Shown: positions 43,647-57,524 of the stretch, in pieces
Layout: each line of letters begins with the position of its first letter
Numbering within the stretch: the stretch's first letter is position 1
From: Persicaria tinctoria
Lineage: Eukaryota > Streptophyta > Magnoliopsida > Caryophyllales > Polygonaceae
DNA: 64,000 nucleotides
Direction of reading: 5' to 3'
Assembly (NCBI GenBank): GCA_037127255.1
Contig: JBANSL010000014.1
Coordinates: 69,423,646-69,487,645, forward strand
The notes under the pieces: generated by a model
Seen by the model: only the letters and a program-made list of their open reading frames with translations
What the model was told of the DNA's origin: nothing
The model's database searches: none
Translations under genes and position numbers: made by a program

Positions 43647-45254
43647 ATGGAGGAGGAGGACCCTCTGAAGCTTTTTCTGAGAGTGAGGAAACTCAAGAAG
43701 GGAATCCGGTCATTTGAGGAGAGTGAAAAGACCAAGTCAAATGAGGAAATCAATAAAAACGATGCACGAAAAGCTGAATTGGCGAGTTTGGATCCAAAAT
43801 TGGCGCGCTTTACAGAAGCGGATATAGATCGGGCTAGAGAGGATGCTCGGGCTAGAGATAAAGCTCGGGCTAAAGAGGAAGCTCAAACTAAAGCTAGCAG
43901 GACAGCCGAAGAGACTGCTGCTTTAGAAACTCTTCGAGCTCAAGAGGCTCAAAGTGAGTTGCTGATATCCCGGGATAACAAATGGGTAGAATTGTGCAGA
44001 GACTGGTTTCTCATGCATCAATTGGTATAATTTTTTTACCCATATAACTTTGTTCTTTTAAATCAATTCACCTTACTTATTTATATATTATACATGGGTA
44101 ATAACTGTCCTAAGTATATGTTTCATTTATGTATTGCAACTCAGGCACCACCTCATGACATTCCATACTTCAAGAAATTTGTGCCGAAATTGGTTTCTGA
44201 GCCAGGAGAGATAAAAGACTGTTTGCTATTCGAGCTGAAAGAGTACGAGGGTAAGAGGGTAAGCTACATGCTTTTGGTCTCAAAGTCCATCTTTCCTCCT
44301 CTTACAATGCACAAGTGTCACTGTAGTATTCTCTCTCCTTTGGATATTTTAAGTTATTCCATTGATGGAATAACTTTAAATGCTTTGGTTTATCCTCCGT
44401 TTCAAACTTTTTATGCATACACCAAGGGAAAAAAGAGCTCCATAATCACCTCTAAAACCCACAAACTCTCATGGCTATCCTCAATCATCACACCACTCAT
44501 CTGTGGGCTTATCGATTTCTATGATCATGGTATAAGTCCCCCAGAAATTTCTGCTCATCTCATTGCCATTCTCCCAGACAAACGAGCTTCTTTTCTTTGC
44601 CCCAATCCCAAGGATCAACCCAAAGTCAAAGTACTTGAGAATTCTTTAAGGGCGGGTAGTTTTCAATCCCTAGCAGAGATGTTTGAGAGAACTTGTGATC
44701 ACATGCATATAAACTGGGAGAAGCAAGATCTGCTGTTTAAAACCAAGCTGGAGTTTCTTTTGAGATGCATGAAGAAGGCAACCAGCAGATCGAAGTGTTT
44801 GAGGTTGAGAAACGCTCCAGTGTTGTCTACAGATCACAAGATCATAACATATTTTATCTCTCTAGCCTACTCTGATGGTTGGAGCACTTCTTCTTATCAT
44901 TCCGCCCTCCTTGATGATAGGGTTTCCTGGTTTTATGTGGTGTCATCTCTGATTGAGGGTGGGGGTGGCCGCGGTCACAAGTATCCTGAGTTATTAGCGG
45001 TACATTTTTATGAGAATCCAAACCAGAATGAAGGTGATATTGATAATGCATTTGAGTTCCTGAGGAATTGTGTGGAGCACCTGAATGGGAATGAAAGAAA
45101 GAAATCCGGTAATTCTTCAAAATACATGATGAACCCTCATCTACTGCTGAGATTTATAGACGAGGTGAAGCCTGGATTTCTCGATCACATCTTCAACTTG
45201 ACCTACAAGGTGAAGGAGGACAATGCCGTGTTCAATATGCTTGATAATGAATGA
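43647..45254 (+). CDS. Unrecognised two-exon gene, about 495 residues
   Basis: Exon 1 runs from ATG 43647 (MEEEDPLKLFLRVRKLKKGI) to 44024, intron 44025-44144 has TTG|GTATAA and CTCAG|GCACC borders at phase 0, and exon 2 runs to TGA 45252-45254. Both exons are fully open in the joined frame. Residues about 25-115 are Ala/Arg/Glu/Lys-rich and should form a coiled coil (DARARDKARAKEEAQTKAS). Exon 2 has a conserved-looking globular part (LEFLLRCMKKATSRSKCLRL; LAVHFYENPNQNEGDIDNAF). No known domain is recognised. The frame of exon 1 is open upstream into the ECR1 copy B exon from 43560, so a fused N-terminus is possible. It could also be a lineage-specific or transposon-borne gene. Confidence 0.6.
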
Positions 45255-47698
45255 GGTATGTTTTCTCTTCTCGCTTTAGAGATAACATTTGTTTCAATTC
45301 TAGTCGGCGACCATGATTCTTGTCTTTATTTTAATCATTTGAAACAAGTACTGGCAATACATTCATTGAATGAAAAGCGACATGCTGATTTTCCAAGTTT
45401 GTAGAATTTAGTCTACGGTAACTTGCTTGTCAACAAGCAAGCAGTGAGAAGTGTTTTTTTTTCATTCTTTGTTGGTAAATACAGTAGTAACTAGTAAGGA
45501 TTGTTTGCATGGAAATGTGAGCTTTGATGTCGGTTGGTTACTCTAATTAGATATCATACTCATCAGTTCCCCATATATATATGTCCAAGCAATCAATGAA
45601 GTTTTGCAATATAATACTTTCTGGCCTGAAACGGATATAATACTCGCTGGGATTAAGAAGAGCTGGCAACATGTAAATTTACAACTTCCTTTAATGTTTA
45701 ATGTTTAGCTTTCCTTTTATTATAGCTTCTTAATGTTTAAATTTGCAGATCCTTCCACGTTGACAACATTAATGATCTGTTATAACTAGGCATTACAAGC
45801 AGAAGAGGTTAGTTCCTCTCGATCATGCCTCAGTCATGTGGGAAAAAACAGTGGTTAATATCTGAAATTTATTATATTTCTATATCACTTCTCCTGTTGG
45901 CTTGAAATATATTGCTCTGGTCACATAGCAGTCATTGTTTTATCTTTTTGGGCTATGACTAGTAGTCAGGGCCATCTTAATTGGGACTGCATTTATAGAT
46001 GCTGTTGTGCACTAATATTAGCTATAGCGGTTATTAGTGCATTTTGGCTGACTTGGAAATAATCAGTGTGCTTTCTAGCTTCTATCTAGTAAAGTTGTCA
46101 TTTTGTAAGTTTACTATTGTGATGTGGCCCTGCTGTTACGAATTTCTCTGTTACCCTTTTGATATTCGATTGAGTTATGTAGGTTCTTCATCATAGTTCC
46201 CCAACTCTGACCATGTATTTAGTATTCCATAGTCAACAATAGTTGATAGCTTACGTAGAAGTATTCCATACTCAAGAATAGTTGATAGTTTGCGTAGAAG
46301 TTGGGCATTATTCACCATGCGACTATAGAGCTATTTGATAGGTTTAAAGATAAAAACACAGCAGATGCTACGAGTCAATGGTCAAGAGACGATTAGCCTC
46401 CCACTTAATTTTCTCCTAAGAAGTTTATGACAAGTCATTATTACATCATGCCTATTAAGGTTGTTTTACAGTTTGCTAGTCCTCACACCATCCCTTTCAC
46501 GTACCCAGTTTCAGAGATGGCGGTTGATGATTCCAAGCGATGAAGAGTAGTTGCTATAAGTATCAGTCGAAACCTCCTGAGTTCGAATTCAAGTGGGGTG
46601 CCCCTATTCAGATGAGTCTGTTTCAAACCCTGTGCAATTGCAAGCAGTACAGTTTTTTTTTTTTGGCAAGAATGCAAGCAATACAGTTTAACAGGCAGTT
46701 GATGACAGTAAAAATTCCAGTATCTCCGTTGAATGCTTGCACTGAGTGGTTTGTCAGGTGGATTTCGTTTTGGATAGAGATCAGGGGTTTTAATAGGAGA
46801 CTGAAATCCTATCATCTGATTGGATCACTTGTTTTCCTTGTATTTTACTAGTGCTAGTGAGTTTGTGACCCCTTCCCGGGAGGCATTATTTACGCTTTGT
46901 TGTAGTGACTCCGAGGATGATGTGAGTTTGATCTTTTGCTGCGCTTTCCCAACTACTTGCGCTCTGATCTTGGAAACCTTAATTTACAGATTCGATTCAT
47001 TCTGTTGTCCCGAGTTTGTTTTGCTTTCCCAATTTTCGCTGTTGCACTAAGGATGTGCATTTTAGACATGGGTATATGCCGAAGGCTAGCGAACCTCTAT
47101 CATTATATACTAGTGCTTTTCTCGAACCATGTTTGGGTTTTGTATTCCAGCTCTACAACACTCACCACTGTTGGGAATCCTAATCCCTTAGCAAATGATT
47201 TCGGGAGAATGGATGGCTTCTTACAAGTCTTCAATTGTTTAACTAACGACCATTCATCCAATGGGTATGGGATATATAGTCTATAATGACCATTCATCAA
47301 AATGGGTTTGAGGGGAAAGGGAAAAACTTCCACTGTGTTGTATAGATGTGCTTATGTGCTTCAATTTGTTGCTCCTGTAAAGAATGTCTAAAAGTAGGTG
47401 GAATTTGACCCTTTTTTGTGATTCTTTTTTCGGGTCTCAGTGAGGTTCTTTATTTGTGGTTACAATGAGATGTGTCTATTTTGATTGCTTTCATTTTGAA
47501 TCCCATTTTAGGATTCTCTTTCAAGGTCACATATGCCGAATTATTAGTTTGACAAAAAAAATTCTGTGTCTTCATTAGTTCATTCCATGTTCTTACTTTT
47601 GTGTGATAGGAAGAACTTTGATTGGAGTTCTCAGGCTGTTTGGTTGATCTCATTGGGCTGTGGAAACTTTGAATCCCCCAAAACAACATCAATGTAGA

Positions 47699-47700
<2 letters not shown>
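45255..47700. other. Intergenic, no gene recognised
   Basis: Mixed sequence with exon-like short frames but no family match. A two-copy 39-bp tandem repeat starts GTATTCCATA at 46222 and 46261. An open stretch near 46850-46930 (EFVTPSREALFTLCCSDSED) and ACTAGTGCTTTTCTCGAACC near 47110 could be decayed exons, but I cannot assign them. Confidence 0.4.

Positions 47701-47735
<35 letters not shown>
47701..47735 (+). repeat. (GT)n microsatellite next to the NT-C2 start codon
   Basis: About 17 GT units end six bases before the ATG at 47741. Confidence 0.95.
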
Positions 47736-47737
<2 letters not shown>

Positions 47738-47740
47738 GTT

Positions 47741-50700
47741 ATGGTTTTAGGTCCCAAAACCAAGAGCAAAAGAGGCCCCACAGTTCAAGTTGATTATCAA
47801 ATCCTTGTTGAGGAAATCAAGCCATGGCCACCATCTCAAATGCCTTCTGTTAGCGACCCGAGAATCGAGTTCAATGAATCGTTTAGGCTGCCTGCAACTC
47901 TCTCGAGGGACATGTCTGTTAAGAATGGGGATGTGGCTGTGTTCCATAAGAATCTGCTGGAGTTGAACTTGTATGAGCCTAGGAGGGATAAGACTGTCAA
48001 GGGACAGTTGTTGGGGACAGCCATTCTGGACTTGGCTGATTATGGTGTTCTCAGAGAGGCTAAAAGAGCTTCCATTCCTCTGAACTGCACCAGGACCTTC
48101 AGGAACACGTCCCAGCTGTTTCTTCACTTGAGAATCCAGTCTGGCGAAAAGGGTCGGTTGAGCTCTTCTTCAAGATCAGGCTTCCAGAAACAGGCATCCA
48201 ATGAGGAGTACTCCGAAGAGGTGGAGTTTGCCTCTTTGACCGGTGATGATGGTTCCTCACATTCCTCTCTGAGTCAGTTGGAAGCTTAACAGCTCTGAAT
48301 AGCATGGTAGTGATGCTTTTATCTTAATTTTATTTACGACTCTGCTTCTTTTATTTTCTTAACTGCCTTGTGATACGTTTGTGATTGTCTGTACATCTTA
48401 TTTATTTATCTATTTTGTGTTTAAAACTTGATTTGCCTTTTACTTCCTTGTGGCTAGCTGGATCTTGAAGAGCTAGCTCTTTATGGTAGCCTTTTGTTTT
48501 TCCTGTTAGGTCATTGTCTCAAATTGCTATCTTTTTTTCTAAGCTAAGCTATGTAAAATAATGTTGCTTTCCAAGAACATGATGTGAACTTGAATATACC
48601 TGGTAATCAGTGTTATCAAGACCTGGGTTATACGGAGTATAAAGTAGTTTGCTGCTACTTTCTTCCCCGGTACTATTCAGTATGCAAAATTTCATGGTTA
48701 TTTGCTATATTTTCATAGCCACAAATTACATTCTTTTTTATTATCAGAGGTTATGAGAAGAAATCTACTCTTTCTAACGGTATTTGCATTTTAAGGTGCT
48801 CATTAGAGTAACGCTATGCAGAGAAAAGAGGAGCAAAGGTAACCCCATGACTTTATTGGCCTTATGAAGTGTGATTGGATCTTTGTATGATCAATCGATT
48901 CAATCCATAAGAATCTTATGTCTTACCTGAGGCATATTAGACGGCCTGTTTGAAAGTTCTATATTGTCCTAATCACATACACAATTACCATGATAAACAG
49001 ATAAAAGATAGTGCTTCTTGTTGCAGGATGGATCAGTAACGGCGAAGGAGAATGATGGATCTGGGAAAGAATTTCATGCACAAAATTCAAAAATTGACGA
49101 CAATAAATCAGTTACTAAGTCAGAGATCCAAGCCTTCGACAATCAGAAGGGTAGTTCGGTTGACTCATCAATTGTAGATTTGTCATCTCAAGATTCTCAA
49201 CGTTTGAGCCCGACTAACGAATCTCCTTCCACATTAAATGTTTCTGTAGCTGCGACAAAATCTGATTCAGGAGACAATATTTCCAATGCTCAATCATCTG
49301 TATCATCCGTAGGTATTGGAAGCTGTAAGGATACTCAAGGGGGAGGTGATTCTTGTCAGAACATTCAGGAGAACATGCCAAACAGCTTTACTTCCAAGCC
49401 TCCGAGCCATGACATGTATGTTCATGTGAATGTAAACGTTAAAGATGGCACTGAGCCTCAAGCTGGTGATGGAGATGAGGACTCGGTGGAGATTGTGAAC
49501 ACATATGATATCCACGATGTGGATAGTAAAGAAGGGCAGGATGATGAAGATGAAGGATATTCTGCAGGGGGTGAATCATCACATAGGGACTCATCAACAT
49601 CAGCCTCTGGTAGGAAGAATGAATCATCTCTTGGGATGGCTAGATTAAATCATGCGAGATCACTTCGTTCCTCCACCGACTCTGTCAGGAGTAATGGTTC
49701 GGTAGGTGGCAACAACATTTCTATAGAAAGAAAGGAGGCCAAGGTATATCCATCAGATAGAAGAAATGGAGCGCCAGAAGGCAAGATTCTAGATTTAGAG
49801 CGCAAGATAAAGATGCTAGAAGGAGAATTGCGAGAAGCTGCTGTTATTGAGGCCATCTTTATTCAGTTGTTGCAGAACATGGAAGTTCCGTAAGCAAAGT
49901 CCATGCCCCTGCTAGACCCCTATCCAGGATGTATATTCAAGCAGTCAAAGGCAGTTATAAATCAAGGAGGGCAAATGCTGCTCAAACTGCTGTTTCAGGA
50001 TTAGTTGTTTTGGCAAAAGCATGTGGAAATGATGTTCCAAGGTATTTTGATTATTGATTCTGCTAGATTTCATTTTATATCCATACATTCTGCAAATTTA
50101 GTTGAGTTCCATGATTGGCTTCTTACATTCTGTCATATACACATGGCTGTGATGGATGAGTTTCACCTGTAATTTGCTTTTTCATGAACTTCAGGCTTTA
50201 GACTGGGATAGTCATCATGTGTCACACAGGATCATGTGATAACGAGTTGTATAAATCCCAATTCACAGATTGTCTCCTGTGATAACACGATAGCATGTTG
50301 CATTATTTGATTTTGGAAAGTTTTATTACAGTAGTATTGTTTTTGATGTTCCATTTTCCTTATTACAGGTTAACGTTCTGGTCATCAAATTGTGTGGTTT
50401 TAAGAGCAATTATAACTCAAGCTTTTGAGGAACAACAATTACCGGTTTCTGATGGGCCTTCGACACACAAGGACGCAGTTGGAAAGAGAAGTGACAATAA
50501 TTCACCAAAGTTGACATGGAAAGCTTCATCCTCCAATAAAAAAGATACAAGAGGTGATTTTTCTTGTAGCTTTGATGATTGGCACGACCCGTTCACATTT
50601 ACATCATCGCTGGAGAAAGTTGAATCTTGGATCTTCTCACGTATGGTATCGTGGAATCCGTTTGGTGACAGGTAGATTACCAGTACATCTTCTCCCTTTT

Positions 50701-50900
50701 TTTATTCTATTTATGGGTCAGGGACATTGTAGATTTATATGGGGGCCAGAAGTACTCAACATAAATCTGCTTTGTCATTGAACAGACACTTACTTCTCAT
50801 ATGCAGTCTTCAGCTGCGAAGGTGGTGGATAAGCTTATTGATTCGGGATCTAAGAAAAGCTTTAGAAGGGCATCTAGCTTACTACATTCTTGCTTCTTCA
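47741..50900 (+). pseudogene. NT-C2 (EEIG1/EHBP1-type) domain protein, pseudogene
   Basis: Exon 1 (from 47741, MVLGPKTKSKRGPTVQVDYQ) holds the N-terminal C2-like domain: VEEIKPWPPSQ, RIEFNESFRLPATL, LNLYEPRRDKTVKGQLLGTA, LNCTRTFRNTSQL. It meets TAA at 48287. Exon 2 (49027-50041) has the acidic, Ser-rich middle and the coiled-coil start KILDLERKIKMLEGELREAA. It then shifts frame near 49852, after which SSVSKVHAPARPLSRMYIQA continues in another frame. Exon 3 (50369-50671, LTFWSSNCVVLRAII; EKVESWIFSRMV) has a further shift and a stop. Exon 4 (from 50786, TLTSHMQSSAAKVVDKL) soon loses similarity. The family is thought to act at membranes and the cytoskeleton. About 20 residues of the C2 domain and the whole C-terminus are missing. 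Confidence 0.85.
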
Positions 50901-51440
50901 GAGTAATCATCCAACTTATGATGTTATGATGATATCAGGTAATCGTTCCAGCTGATTCATGAAACATAAATCACCAAACAACCCATGATTTGGGAAGAGA
51001 TGCTCATGCCATGGTATCTCTTTTGTTTTCTGAACCAGCTAGCTTGAACTGCTCGAGGTGCATTTTAAAAGAAAAGACTATAAAGTAAGGAAGTGGTAGT
51101 ATACGAAATAATTTGACTAATATCAACGTGGATGAAACTCTTTAGCTCACTTTACGTTGCGTTGGCTATGAAATCATTTTACAATAACCAAAGAGTAAAG
51201 GAGAGGAAACCATTTTTAGATGATTGGTTAAGACCAGGTTTAATCAAGAAGTCAGGGTATTGAAGGGTCATATTTATCAAATAAAATGATATAATTTTTC
51301 CTGCCACCCAAGTATTATTCACTAATTAGTATTGGATGAACACCTTAATGGTCGATGTAATACAAATGATTAATTATTCACTTTCCAATTTGGTTCATTC
51401 CCTATGTTTTTTTTTCCGATGTTGCTTAATCCTCTCCGGT
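50901..51440. other. Spacer, nothing recognised
   Basis: AT-rich sequence between the NT-C2 and SKA1 fragments. No repeat or frame of note. Confidence 0.4.
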
Positions 51441-51445
51441 GTGGT

Positions 51446-51878
51446 GTTGAACCAGTGTCTCCAGTAAGCATCATCTCTGATCTCTCTGCCATTGATGCAG
51501 CGGTCAAAGCCATGGAGGTTCAAGTCCAATCTACCAAAAATCAAGTGCGTGAGGAAACCCTCGCCATCCCCAAAGCTAAAGTAAAGTAGCTTACCCTTCA
51601 CACTCGCTTAGATATATACCTTCCCTGTTGATTTAATTAGGTTTCTTGAAATAGCTCTTCTGTTTGATCATTTTGATGATTGTGGTTGGCAAAACTGAAA
51701 TTAGGTATATTCTTATATCCCAATTCCCCCCTTCAAGAGGGGATCATCAAACATTACTGGTGAATTGAATAAACTTGTCATTTCTCGGGTGAATTAAATG
51801 TGTAATCTTATTCTCAGAGTATTATAGATGCATCCCTTAAGCAGCAGAAGGATTTGCAGCACATGGCACTCCAAGTTC
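51446..51878 (+). pseudogene. SKA1 (spindle and kinetochore-associated protein 1 homolog) N-terminal fragment
   Basis: Exon piece 51446-51580 reads SIISDLSAIDAAVKAMEVQV then REETLAIPKAK, ended by AAA|GTAAAG. The next piece (about 51819-51876) reads SIIDASLKQQKDLQHMALQV after an AG. Together they match the N-terminal coiled-coil of plant SKA1 (SDLSAID, EETQAIPKAKKLI, ASLKQQ). SKA1 links kinetochores to microtubules. The microtubule-binding C-terminal domain is absent and the first exon start is lost. Confidence 0.72.
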
Positions 51879-51966
51879 GTCGTCACTTCTGATATCAGTT
51901 CATATAACAAATACTTTTGCATGGATAATCTACATAGAATCTCATGTTATTATATGGGATATTCAG

Positions 51967-52575
51967 GTATAGGAACGAGACTGTTGCCGACGAGCTAGCT
52001 TCTCTCTATGGAGATTCTCAAGCTAATGGCTTTGGTTCTGAGGTGTGTTACACCAGTATTTTAAGAAGATTATTTTTTAATGTTTTCCGATGCTTAGTCA
52101 GCATCTTCAATTCCTGTTGTTAAATTTAAGTCTTTGGTTTTATTTGGATGACTCAAGTGCCACAACAGTGCCATAATATATAGCTTTGAACACTTGCTCG
52201 TCCCTCACGTGCCACATGGGCATCATCTCTTTTAGTTTTATTTGAACGTGATATGCTTCCTTGTATGCAGGTGAAGATGAGAATATTGATGGGAATATAT
52301 GCGCTTTCACCTGGTTACTACGATGCATACTATAAGAGCGCTAAGTAGGTAAATTATTGCATCTGACCGTTTTGTATTCTGTATTTTTTATTTTTGTTGA
52401 TCATAAGTGATTTTTTTTCTCGAAAGTTTCGTGTCGTATCAAGAGGCCTTTTCCGTTTTCCTCAACATCAGTGCATATTTTGTTCCTTTTCATCTATTAT
52501 TGGCATAGTTGATACCAGTTTCCTACAAGTTCTTAATTGTTTTAACCATACAGGTGAGGACCTTAGTTGATCGAT
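51967..52575 (+). pseudogene. GatA (glutamyl-tRNA(Gln) amidotransferase subunit A), C-terminal exons
   Basis: Three exon pieces with AG/GT borders: 51967-52042 (YRNETVADELASLYGDSQAN), 52271-52348 (VKMRILMGIYALSPGYYDAY) and 52555-52575 (VRTLVDR). They form the C-terminal helix region of the organellar GatA subunit. A TAG stands where the second exon should end in Gln (52346-52348). The amidase catalytic triad lies upstream in a normal gene and is absent here. This is a small remnant that follows SKA1 pieces on the same strand. Confidence 0.83.
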
Positions 52576-53203
52576 GGTGGAGAATCGACCTTCATTTATT
52601 CCTCTCTTCTTTCCTTCCCTCATGGTCTGGCACCACCTCCTGCGGCTGTCTTTCTCCCTCGTGGTCAGACCCTCGTGCTCACTGGCTTTTGCTTTTCGTG
52701 TTTCTCTCTAATTCGACCTCAAAGCCTCTCTGTACATCACACATCTATTTTCTTCCTTCTGTCCCTTTCTTTGTCATTCTTTAGATCTGGTATTGCATTA
52801 TCTTCTTTCACTTTCAATTGTTTCTTACTTCTTCTCCACCTTACTTGCGGATTTTGTCACTGGCGTTGTCTTTGAGACCTTTTCACCTACTTTTCCCAGA
52901 TCGAGTTGGATTACGTTGGATTTCTAGGTTGAACAGTCAGGCAACTTGATACAAAATTGGCGAAAAAGTTAAAAAAAAAAAAAAAAAAAAAAAAGTGCAA
53001 GGAGTTAAAGTCTTGTTTGGTTGAAAAATTATGGATTCTTGATTATCTAGGGTTATTACCTTTATTATATTATTTACATACATATTGAGTGAAATTTGGC
53101 TGAATTTGGGACCACTCAACTTCGTGAAAAGTTGCACATGGAAAAAACGTGAAAACCTTACAAGGTGAGATTGAACATAGTTATCTTTTGCAAACTTTCA
53201 CCC
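52576..53203. other. Pyrimidine-rich stretch ending in poly(A)
   Basis: 52590-52870 is rich in CT/TTC words on the + strand. A poly(A) run of about 24 lies at 52972-52995. This looks like the tail of a retroposed sequence (LINE or SINE), but no body was recognised. The remainder leads into the oxidoreductase gene. Confidence 0.4.
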
Positions 53204-54853
<1,650 letters not shown>

Positions 54854-54887
54854 GGATGCTCATTTTGATTTAATGAGATATATGAGT

Positions 54888-55309
54888 GAGCATGGGAAGA
54901 GAATCCGGATAAGTTAAGAGTTGTAGCATTTGCTGCTGGTTTGAATGTTGCTCTTCTTGATGATCAGGTAACCAATGGATTAAAATAGGGATATATTTCA
55001 TTTCCATGGTCATTTTTCTATAACCTAAATTCATTTCCTTAGCATCAAACTTGAATTCTGTACTCCCTTTTGGGATTGGATAATTCATCAATAGGGCTTC
55101 ATCTCATGTTGGTCTCATTAAATGATGTATCTTATCTGAAGTGTTAATGTTGATTCTCAGACGAAAAGATTCAAGCCACAGCTGGTTGCTGTTAGAAATG
55201 AATTGTTCATTGGAGAACTCAAGGAAGCTCTTTCTGATTGTGATTACAAGCCTGATATCATTCCTGGAGAGGACGGCAATGGCATAGGTTCCACACGGTC
55301 TACACTTAG
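54888..55309 (+). pseudogene. DXR (1-deoxy-D-xylulose 5-phosphate reductoisomerase) fragment
   Basis: The first piece, about 54890-54967, reads NPDKLRVVAFAAGLNVALLD and ends CAG|GTAACC. The second, 55161-55309, reads [20 protein letters not shown] then [18 protein letters not shown]. These are the adjoining parts of the N-terminal NADPH-binding domain of plastid DXR (family form HPDKFRVVALAAGSN and FKPxLVAVRNE), the MEP isoprenoid pathway enzyme. Everything before and after is missing. It starts only 35 bp after the stop of the oxidoreductase gene. Confidence 0.85.
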
Positions 55310-55759
55310 ATGCCTATACAAATCCTAAAATCACAGTCTCGAGAAGATCTTGACTCTTCTCTTCTGGAGGCACACATGGTTAGCGTTTAGACAACTCTAG
55401 ACATCTTCTTGGTAAGGTCCCACTATAAAATGTTGTTTCTTTTTTTTTCTTCCTCTTACACTGTATTCTATAATCAATGGTGATGCCATCAAATTTGAAC
55501 AATCTAACTTCCCTCATTGAGCTGTGGGTATCTCATCAGATATGCATTTTCATACTTTCAATCGTTCATCTACGCGTTGTTCTATTAACTGAGGACAACC
55601 AGATCACCATAGTGATGCTCAGCTCCTCATACAAAAACACATTGATGTGAGAACTTCTCTTACAAAACCACATTAGTTGATACTCCAATATATATTGTGC
55701 TTCAAATTCAGCTTATTTTTGATGTGCTACTTAACAGATTGATGGGCAATCCATTTTGC
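55310..55759. other. Spacer between DXR and receptor-kinase fragments
   Basis: No gene. A near repeat ATCACCATAGTGATGCTCAG / ACAAAAACACATTGATG / CAAAACCACATTAGTTGAT is visible near 55600-55680. Confidence 0.4.
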
Positions 55760-56213
55760 CACGATGAAAGATTGCCAGGCACCACCTACTGCCAGCTGCT
55801 GCTCGGCAATCCATCTAATGGATATGGCAAGCGGCGGCCTCAAGACATGCCCGGAAGCAGAACATAAGCTGGGCCCTCAGAGCTGTGAATGCACCTACCC
55901 ATATGAGGGAACACTTTATGTCCGTGGTCCTTCTTTCAGCGACTTAACGAATGCCACTGTCTTCCACATTCTCGAGATGAGCATGTGGACGAAACTAAGA
56001 CTGACCCTGGGATCAGTCTCCCTTGAGGACCTGTTCTTCAACGCTGATGACTACCTTGAGATGCATTTGGCACTCTTCCCATCCCAAGGTGTGTACTTCA
56101 ACACAACAGAAATGCAGATAATTGGTTTCGACTTAAGCAACCAGACCTACAAGCTGCCTGCAGGTTGCGGGTTTGGGCCTTACTACTTCATTGCAGATCC
56201 TTATATTTTCGCA
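55760..56213 (+). pseudogene. LRR receptor-like kinase, subfamily VIII-1 (HPCA1-type), ectodomain exon
   Basis: An open exon reads ECTYPYEGTLYVRGPSFSDL, TNATVFHILEMSMWTKLRL, NADDYLEMHLALFPSQGVYF and IIGFDLSNQTYKLPAGCGFG, then FGPYYFIADPYIFAG with a donor CGCAG|GTATTG. This is the Cys-rich, malectin-like part between the LRRs and the membrane segment in LRR-VIII-1 kinases. The LRRs, transmembrane segment and kinase are not found nearby. The exon has no in-frame stop. Confidence 0.83.
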
Positions 56214-57500
56214 GGTATTGACGTATTGAATTCTAACATTTGTTCATCTTTTGTCCTTTTTCTTTTACGGGAGTACGTGGCATATCCCCCCATGGGAATG
56301 TGTGGTGCGGTACATCTTTTTCTTTTACGGTTTCGTCAAACATGTCTAAATGCAACCTAAATGACTTAAGAATGACTCTAAATGCCTATACAAATTGTTC
56401 CTTATCAAATCCCCCACACTTACCCTTCGCATCGAGCGAATAGTAAAAAACAACCTATACCTACGCTTTTGTCCTTCATGCATTAGCCTCTATCAAAAGC
56501 AACATCAAATTTAAATGAACACGAGGTAAACTGAATAAACACAAGGTCGGATATGGGTTTCCTCCTCCCTGTTTTTCACTCTCTTTTCCTCTTTCCTCTC
56601 CTTTGATGAAGTGTCTCAAGATCATAGCTAAAGGATAACATATCCATGGCAATAGTTTGGTTTTTTATTTCGGGTTTGGGTACTTTTCTGTGGTTGGGTT
56701 CGCTACGCCCATTTTGACACTCAAGCGACGGACTCACATTTTGTCGTTGCTTAAAGGAGACTCAGGCAACAAACTTAAGTCTTGTCCTTTGAACAATATT
56801 GAGGCGACGAACATATAGAAAATTCGTCACTTCGATTAACTCGGATACCATGACATTAGTTTCCATCGCTTGAAAAAAAGAAACTGAAGTGAAGAATTTG
56901 TTTTTGTCCGCCTCTTGAATGAAATAAAAGCAACTAATTCATACTGGTCCATCACTTGAACGAAATCAAAGCGACAAACTATCCTATGAGGACACATTCA
57001 TCACATGAATTTACATTGAGTCACTAAAGGAGCCAATTATGTCCGTGATTCAATCTTTATCCAATTTTCGCTCTAACGATATCCCAATAAATGGCCGCTT
57101 CTAAATACTCATGTATACGTTGTAAATAGGTAATTTTTATCCAACCTCAACGGGATAAATGTGTTTCACTCAATTCTCATGTGTTTAGGTTTGTTAATTA
57201 ACGCTCAACTCAATCCAATATGCAACTAAACTAAAAGAAATTGAAAGTCATATCACCAACTCTCCACCGTGGATGTCATCACTTGCAAGCAACATCATTA
57301 GGTCTTCTATAAGGGTTGTAATGTGGCCACGATAGGAACATAAGGTATGAGAAATATTTAAGACATGTGGTGCTAAAAATCCGACAAAAGGAATATATAC
57401 AACCAGACAACACCAATACCGAACACTTTAGACACTATTCCAATAACACGTACTCCAATACATAACAATATGCTCTTGCTTTTCAATAGCCATACAACTC
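56214..57500. other. Intergenic, possible subterminal repeats of a DNA transposon
   Basis: 56690-57030 repeats words of the GCGACGAA / TTCGTCACTT / GCGACAAAC type in both orientations with about 50-70 bp spacing, like CACTA subterminal arrays. No terminal repeat or gene found. Confidence 0.35.
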
Positions 57501-57524
57501 CTTGATTTCTTTTTTCTTTTGCTT

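Noticed and set aside
47741..50900. A working NT-C2 gene
   Set aside because: There is a stop at the end of exon 1, a frame change in exon 2 and again in exon 3, and the C-terminal region is lost. Sequencing error cannot explain the truncation.
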